DNA of 64,000 nucleotides from Tupaia tana (taxonomy: Eukaryota; Chordata; Mammalia; Scandentia; Tupaiidae). The stretch is from NCBI GenBank assembly GCA_026018925.1, contig JAKSZU010000009.1, forward strand, positions 39,639,194 to 39,703,193, read 5' to 3'. Shown piece by piece: positions 58,866 to 64,000 of this stretch. Under the pieces are notes generated by a model that ran no database searches, was not told where the DNA came from, and worked only from the letters and a program-made list of their open reading frames with translations. Positions within the stretch are counted from its first letter, which is position 1. Each line of letters starts with the position of its first letter. The position numbers and the translations under genes are program-made.

Positions 58866-60497
58866 CATGTGAATTTTTGTGCATTGTTTTAAAGTTCACA
58901 CTCAGGAGCCAGCAAATATTTTCATGTGTTCATAATTAGAGACAAAGCAATAGATCTTTCTTAAGTACCTTCCACTGACAACATAAACAGAGTTCTAGCT
59001 AATAAATATGCTCATTGTTCTCTGTTCCAGTTATTAGGCTGCTGAAGATATATGTGATGGTTATACATACAATTATTCCAAAGGAAGAGATCTCAAAGTC
59101 TGTAATGAAAAATAAAAGGGAATAGCATGCTCTAAAATTAAAACTAGATTATGGTCAAGTTTTTGTGAGCATGTCTATTCCATAAACTGAAGTTTACTGA
59201 TAAAAGCATGTGTTTCAAATTTGATTATGCATAGTTTTAGGTACCCTGGATTGTGCTAGAGGATATATAATGCCACAGAACAAATTTACCACATTTTTCT
59301 GAAGCACTATTTTTATTTACCTAATTGAACATCTTTCTAATATAAGCAAGTACAAATGTATGAAGAGCAGAACACAAAATGTGCTCATATTTTTCAAGAC
59401 AAAATAGTCAAATTATGGTGCTTTCAGAAGTGGTTACTATATATACCCTAGGTGTCCTTGGTATATTTAAGTGTCACAGCCCCGTAAATAGAAGAAGAAG
59501 AATGAAGAAGAATAAATGAAGAAGCCTTTCATAGAAAGCAGAAGTAATGAATTCTACTACTGTTTTGGAGTCTAGTATTGCATGGAATTAGACATCATTT
59601 TGACACTACACTCAGTCAATTTCCAAGAGAGCACTGATACTTTAGGGGTTTTACATTTCTTAAATCCATGATTAGATACTGTATGTTTTAACTTTGTATC
59701 TCCTGCAGTATCTAGCTCATGCTTGCAATTGGTAGTTTCTCAGTAAGCATTTGTTGACTATAAATTACTGAGTCTACTAATAACCCTCAGATCATGTTTG
59801 TAAAAATGAAAATCTTGTTAGTAAGCACCTCTTCTCTAGTGCAGGCTGATTTCTGACCTCTATGTCCTCCATGCTGACATCAGCTCCATAGCACTACTCT
59901 GACTCTGCAAAATGGTCCACAATAATTTACATAATATACTATGCTCATCATCAGATGTCCAAAAGAAGCTGAAAAGATATTTTTAAATATTATTTAGTTC
60001 TTGGCATTTTTGTGCACTTTATTCTCTATTAAATATCTTTCATTGTCTATGATATTGGGTCATGACATGACATCACATATTTTTCTGTTTTTCTCAACAA
60101 AAATGCATTGTGACTTTTCCGACAATCCAATATTATTGATCAAGAGCACAGATCCCTCCTTTATTCCTAAGTTATTGTGCAACTAACAACAGGCAAAGTT
60201 TTAAAGAATTTATTTGCAAACTCTCCATACAACTAAATAAGACACACTAAGCCACATTCGGGCTTTGTATATAGGCAAGACAGTCAAATTCTTTACCTGT
60301 CTTTTCCTAACAAAGAGAAAATAAACTCTTATAAAATAAAATAATGTGCCTCTGACACTATGATATCATTGGGATACAGCCCTTTACCCAAAATGCACCA
60401 TAAAAGTGCTCATATAGATTTAGATAAATATGCCCTGGGTATTCAAATGAGTAGAAAAATCTTTCAAAGATGGGGAAAGGACTAGGGGAAAATGAAC
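58866..60497. other. Mostly unassigned; LINE tail echo, MITE at 60.06 kb
   Basis: 59690-59765 (tgtatctcctgcagtatcta ... ttctcagtaagcatttgttg) resembles an ancient LINE 3' end. A short GAA-rich run lies at 59490-59520. The rest, outside the MITE, is unassigned. Confidence 0.4.
60055..60130. mobile_element. Palindromic MITE, mariner-like, copy 2
   Basis: Right end gtgacttttccgacaatccaa pairs with the left end of copy 1. Its own left end is ttgggtcatgacatgacatc (decayed). Flanked by TA at 60053-60054 and 60131-60132, the expected target duplication. Confidence 0.82.
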
Positions 60498-60514
60498 AAA
60501 GATGGTAAATACAA

Positions 60515-60758
60515 GGGTCAGCAAATGGCATACTGGCTATGTCACTTGACTACCATATAGCTGAATATGGTTGGAGCCCTGGACCTGGCAGCTTGAAACT
60601 CACGCCTGGTGTGTGTGCGTGCATGCCGAAAATTCCAAGACAATGGAAGAGAATGGATTGTAGTGTGGCCATCCCCTGCACGGGGGATGATTTCTCACTG
60701 TCTCTGTCTCTCTCTCCACAGAACACACATACCCTAAGGCAAAAACCTCTACCCCAAA
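60515..60758 (+). repeat. SINE-A, about 17-bp duplication
   Basis: Head gggtcagcaaatggcatact, B-box-like ggttggagccctgg, full body, tail ccctaaggcaaaaacctcta. Flanks aaagatggtaaatacaa (60498-60514) and gaagatgttaaatacaa (60759-60775). Confidence 0.94.
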
Positions 60759-60877
60759 AGAAGATGTTAAATACAACTTGATTCAAATTTCAAATTTATA
60801 TCTATACTCTGACACCTTGATTTAGTTGTCTCAAGGACATTCAAGGACATTGGTAAAGTCTAAGTGTTTGTGTTTCG

Positions 60878-60878
<1 letters not shown>

Positions 60879-60911
<33 letters not shown>

Positions 60912-60919
60912 ATATATAT

Positions 60920-60976
<57 letters not shown>
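60879..60976. repeat. Compound microsatellite (CA)n(TA)n
   Basis: About 15 CA units, then TA with CATA interruptions, then about 19 TA units, immediately left of a SINE T-run. Confidence 0.98.
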
Positions 60977-60978
<2 letters not shown>

Positions 60979-61522
60979 CTTTTTTTAATGGTTTTGCCAT
61001 AGACACATCCACTTGCCAGAGAGAGACAGAGACAGTGAGAGGGACGCTGAGAACCCATACCCTGGAGGATGATCATGCCGCAATCCCTTCTCCTCTATTC
61101 TCCTCCTGGGATTCTAGGCACACACACATGTGTCCAGTGTGTCTTTCAAGCCACTGGGTCTGGGACTCTAACCATAGTTGAACCACAATCAGCCATGTGA
61201 GAGTGCTGTGTCTTTTTTTTTTCTTTTTTTGGAGAGGTTTTTTTGTTATAGGGCACGTGTGCTCACCAGAAAGACAGAGAGAGACAGAGAGACAGAAAGC
61301 AAGAAATCACCCCCCAGGGGAGATGGCCACACCGTAATCCCTTCTCCTCCATTCTCCTTTTGGGATCTTGGTCATGCACACACACGCACCTGGCATGAGT
61401 TTAAGTCACCAAGTCCAGGACTCGAACTGTGATGGGCTATATGGGAGTCCAGCGACACAACCCTTACACCAACGCTGGTCCCGAAGTCTGGAGTCTTAAC
61501 CAGCACACCCCCTGCTGGCCTC
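60977..61522 (-). repeat. SINE-A, outer copy split by another SINE
   Basis: 60977-61213 holds tail, CT, middle and part of the head in minus orientation (ggttttgccatagacacatc; tcctctattctcctcctggg). The head complement resumes at about 61484-61522 (gagtcttaaccagcacaccc, cctgctggcc). Confidence 0.88.
61214..61482 (-). repeat. SINE-A, inner insertion
   Basis: T-run, ggagaggtttttttgttata, full body, head complement caacgctggtccc. Sits in the same orientation within the outer SINE-A, so it is younger. Confidence 0.92.
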
Positions 61523-61534
61523 CCCCAAACTTTA

Positions 61535-61980
61535 TATATGAAAACCTACTAACCAAAGTGATGGTATTGGGAGGTAGGGCTTTTGGGAAGTGATTAGGTA
61601 GGTCTTAAGGACCAAGCCCTCCTGAATGGGATTAGTGGCCCCAGAGAGTTGCCTTGCTCCTTCTCCTATGTGAGGACACAACTAGAAGAGGTCATCTATA
61701 AACCAGGGAGAGGGCCCTCGCCAGACTCCAGATTTGCCAACACCTTGATCTTGGACTTTCCATCTTCCACAATTTTAAGAAATACATTTCTACTGTTTAA
61801 GCCAAATAATTTATGGTATTCTGTTATATCAGATTGAATGGATTTAGGCAATAAATTGGTACTGAGAAGTGAGTGTGCTGTAATAAGTACCTAAAAGTGT
61901 GGAAGTGGCTTTGGAACTGAGGCAGGAAGTTGAAGCTTATCAGCAACATCAGTACTATACCATATTGCAGCATGATCATT
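61535..61980 (+). mobile_element. MaLR LTR (MST/MLT1 type) with start of internal region
   Basis: gtattgggaggtagggcttt, gaatgggattagtggcccca, gccctcgccagactccagat, ccttgatcttggactttcca and attctgttatatcagattga give the 3' half of the LTR. 61850-61960 (attggtactgagaagtgagt, tggaagtggctttggaactg) matches the beginning of MaLR internal sequence. Confidence 0.88.
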
Positions 61981-62022
61981 GTATAATTTGATTTAATTAA
62001 AGAACAAATCAGTAAAAACTAC

Positions 62023-62658
62023 TGTTAACGGATGGGAGAGTGTCGAGCTGCGTTGTGAAGTCCTTGGTTCTTTGGGTCCAGATCACTAAAATTAGAGATC
62101 TGTCCCTCAGCGCAAAATGAAACTGCAACCACAAATGAAGTAGGTAGAAAAGAAGATTTAATAGGAAAGAAAGGAAAGGAAAGGAAGTACACCCAAAAAG
62201 GTGTCCTTGGCAGATTGCCAAGTGGTCACCACGCTTGGTACTAGTTAACCGTTATTTTTATTACTAAAGGTCATGAATATTCATTAGTGAGAGGCCCGTT
62301 ACTCTGCCTATGTTCTTCCTTTAAATTTGAATCCACACTTTATCCTGCACCTGCACACCTTCCTCACAGGTAAAGAATGAGGAACTTGATCACCTAATCG
62401 TGCATGCCCAATGTGAACCAGGTTGTCCCAATTACATTGCCCAATTAGTCCATCGCCCTAATGGGAATTAGGGCATTGACCAAAATGCTTGCTTAGGTCT
62501 TTTTGATAAGAGAAAAATCTACAAATCATCCCTGTGTGCTTCCCTCAGGCCCCAAGGAAGGAAGATGGCAAATTGCCTCGCCCTCCTGGTGCCCGGAGCT
62601 AGATGAGCCTTTCGCTTTTCTCTTAGGGCTGCCCGCTCATGACTAACTGCCTACCACA
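62023..62658 (-). mobile_element. ERV LTR, class-I-like
   Basis: On the minus strand it opens with TG (tgtggtaggcagttagtcat) and closes with CA (tctcccatccgttaaca), about 636 bp. A TATA-like taataaaaataacgg and a later attaaatcttcttttc fit LTR promoter and polyadenylation regions. No matching short target duplication is seen at the two ends, consistent with it being the 3' LTR of the sequence to its right. Confidence 0.75.
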
Positions 62659-63700
62659 TTATCATCAAAAGTAATAAAACATTTCTGTGTTCCACAAATG
62701 TCTTATCTCTCCATTTGTTCTCCCTAATTATCTTCCGTGCACTTCTCCTCTCTCCCACTCTTCTTCCACACTGTCTCCAGTGTTCATTACTATTTTCAGT
62801 GCTTTTATGTCCTCCAATCCTTCAGTCTCTACCATAGAGTGCGGACAGTCAGTATACGTCAAGTGGAGACAACTACTGCCTATCACACTACAGAGGTACT
62901 TTTCTATGCCTTCTCCACAGAATCTACCTTTTCCTGTATTATTAAGAACAGGCAGCACTACAATTGTCCATGACTTGGTTATTTATGGTTTCCAAGTTAA
63001 TTGGGGACAAAGTCAATCACCTAGTGTCTATTACTGTGGACACTCATTGGTAGCCCACCCGGGGCTATCAGCATCAGTCTCCCTTGCCACCTATGTTCGG
63101 GGCCTTCTCTTAAGAAAATGTGTCACATAGCCATCTGCAGTTTTTATCTCTTTGTTGGAATATGAAAATATTTCTGATTGATATTTTTATCAAAATAGCT
63201 TGTACCTCAGAGGATGCAAGAGTAATACGTCTAGACTAAGCCCATTTCTACTTTGTTGCAGATTCCCCATTTCCACTCATTTCATGGGCCAAGCTGGCCA
63301 CCTTAAGCAATTACATGGGGAATATTTGCTTGCTTGTTTTAATCACTCTCTAAACCTGAAGGGGAGTCCTTCTGGTGGGCATGAACATATCTTATTTTAA
63401 TACACAATTTAAATTCCCATAAGGCTGTGTCCCATATGGGCATCCCTTTAATAGGCCAGATTTTCATTACCCTTCTGCCTGACCATATGGCCATGAGTCA
63501 GTAAAATTTCAAGTACAGGAGACTTTAAAAACTATTCAATTCTTCTATCACTGCTAGGAAAACAGCATGTGATTCAACCCACTAAGCTAATTTGTTTTTA
63601 TCTTCTTTGATTAGAGTGCTAGCCTTCTAAATAGGATGCTGTCCACAAGCCAGGAGTTCTTTAATGGTCAGTTGATTGCTGTTTATTGGGTACTCTGTAA
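62659..63700 (-). pseudogene. Decayed ERV pol remnant (RNase H to integrase start)
   Basis: Read on the minus strand from about 63600 to 63230, three broken frames recall retroviral RNase H passing into the integrase N-terminus: a tryptophan/glycine-rich WPIKGMPIWDTALWE stretch, a short HAHQK, then a LAHE ... GNGE histidine-containing part. Many stops and shifts interrupt it. Only about 0.4-0.5 kb separates it from the LTR, so most of integrase and any envelope region are missing or unrecognisable. Not functional. Plus-strand ORFs here (147 and 78 codons) are antisense shadows. Confidence 0.6.
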
Positions 63701-63804
63701 GTGTTGATAGTAGTCACACAGTTCTAGAGTTAGTTTTAAGGGGAAAAAGGTTCCTTGCTCTCTCTTTATTTATTTATTTACTTATTTATTTTGGTTTCCA
63801 AGAA

Positions 63805-63905
63805 ATGTATTTAATCAGAACTACAGAGGGCTCCTGAAACCTGCATGTTTAATAAGGACCACAGATGATTATAGGTTTTGGTTAAAAGTGTGGTTTGGAG
63901 AAGCA
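63805..63905 (+). mobile_element. MER5-like hAT fragment
   Basis: aatcagaactacagagggct, cctgaaacctgcatgtttaa, taaggaccacagatgattat and tgtggtttggagaagcaa follow the 3' half of MER5-type elements. 63700-63800 has an (TTTA)n run. Confidence 0.65.
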
Positions 63906-64000
63906 ATTTTAACCTTCATTGTATGTTATATTAGATTATACAATAAAATTAAATTAGACGTCATATAACTGAACACAAAATTCCTTTATACAAAATATTA

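Noticed and set aside
60864..61181. 105-codon ORF over (CA)n(TA)n
   Set aside because: Low-complexity translation of a microsatellite and a SINE.
62687..63130. 147-codon plus-strand ORF
   Set aside because: Lies antisense to the ERV remnant, lacks recognisable features, and ends without gene context.

Overview
This 64 kb window is mammalian nuclear DNA, AT-rich and with few CpGs outside its youngest repeats. I find no intact protein-coding gene, no RNA gene with independent support, and nothing prokaryotic. Almost every open reading frame longer than 60 codons is a chance reading through a repeat. Two processed pseudogenes can be named: an HMGB1 copy on the minus strand (about 12.44-13.69 kb) and a truncated CAPZA1 copy on the plus strand (about 3.89-4.51 kb). 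A GC-rich island at 35.3-36.1 kb looks like a duplicated piece of an unidentified gene that still carries a splice-acceptor-like site.

The dominant component is tRNA-derived SINEs, more than 50 copies, about one per 1.2 kb. I sort them into four working groups. A is long, with a tRNA-like head, a conserved middle, a CT-rich stretch and a tail reading ccctatagcaaaaacctct. B is short, has the same head, and carries a CT-rich body and a (AAAT)n tail. C has a head resembling gccagatagtggcagagtgg. D has a head resembling ggcccagctgtggtg. Many copies have target-site duplications of 10-19 bp, several perfect, so amplification was recent. One dimeric 7SL-RNA-derived SINE remnant near 0.35-0.52 kb points to Euarchontoglires. 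With so many lineage-specific tRNA SINEs and almost no Alu-, B1- or Tu-type elements, a colugo (Dermoptera) is my best guess for the host. That is an inference from repeat content and not a measured match.

Layout: 0-5 kb has SINEs, a mariner-type MITE and the CAPZA1 pseudogene. 6.4-15 kb is a pile-up of L1/HAL1-like LINEs of several ages, with a 5'-inverted L1, nested SINEs and the HMGB1 pseudogene, itself split by an L1. 15-21.6 kb is dense in SINEs with older LINE pieces. 22-26.5 kb is mostly unassigned, with a diverged duplication carrying SINEs and a MIR. 26.7-35 kb has SINEs, a Tigger-like DNA transposon, a MaLR LTR, a compound microsatellite, a MIR and a mariner remnant. 35-44 kb has the GC-rich gene fragment, unassigned sequence, old LINEs, a MIR and SINEs. 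44.5-55.5 kb has ancient LINE tails split by SINEs, MIRs, a hAT remnant and an unexplained 169-codon ORF. 55.5-64 kb is largely unassigned, with two related 80-bp palindromic MITEs, a nested SINE pair, a MaLR LTR, a class-I-like LTR with decayed pol sequence, and a MER5-like hAT end.

No genes here work together. The interest lies in the repeats: modular SINE families, a SINE subfamily with an altered B box, MITEs paired with related transposon remnants, microsatellites grown from SINE tails, and clear insertion chronologies. Repeat family names were assigned by eye from remembered consensus patterns and should be read as likely rather than searched.
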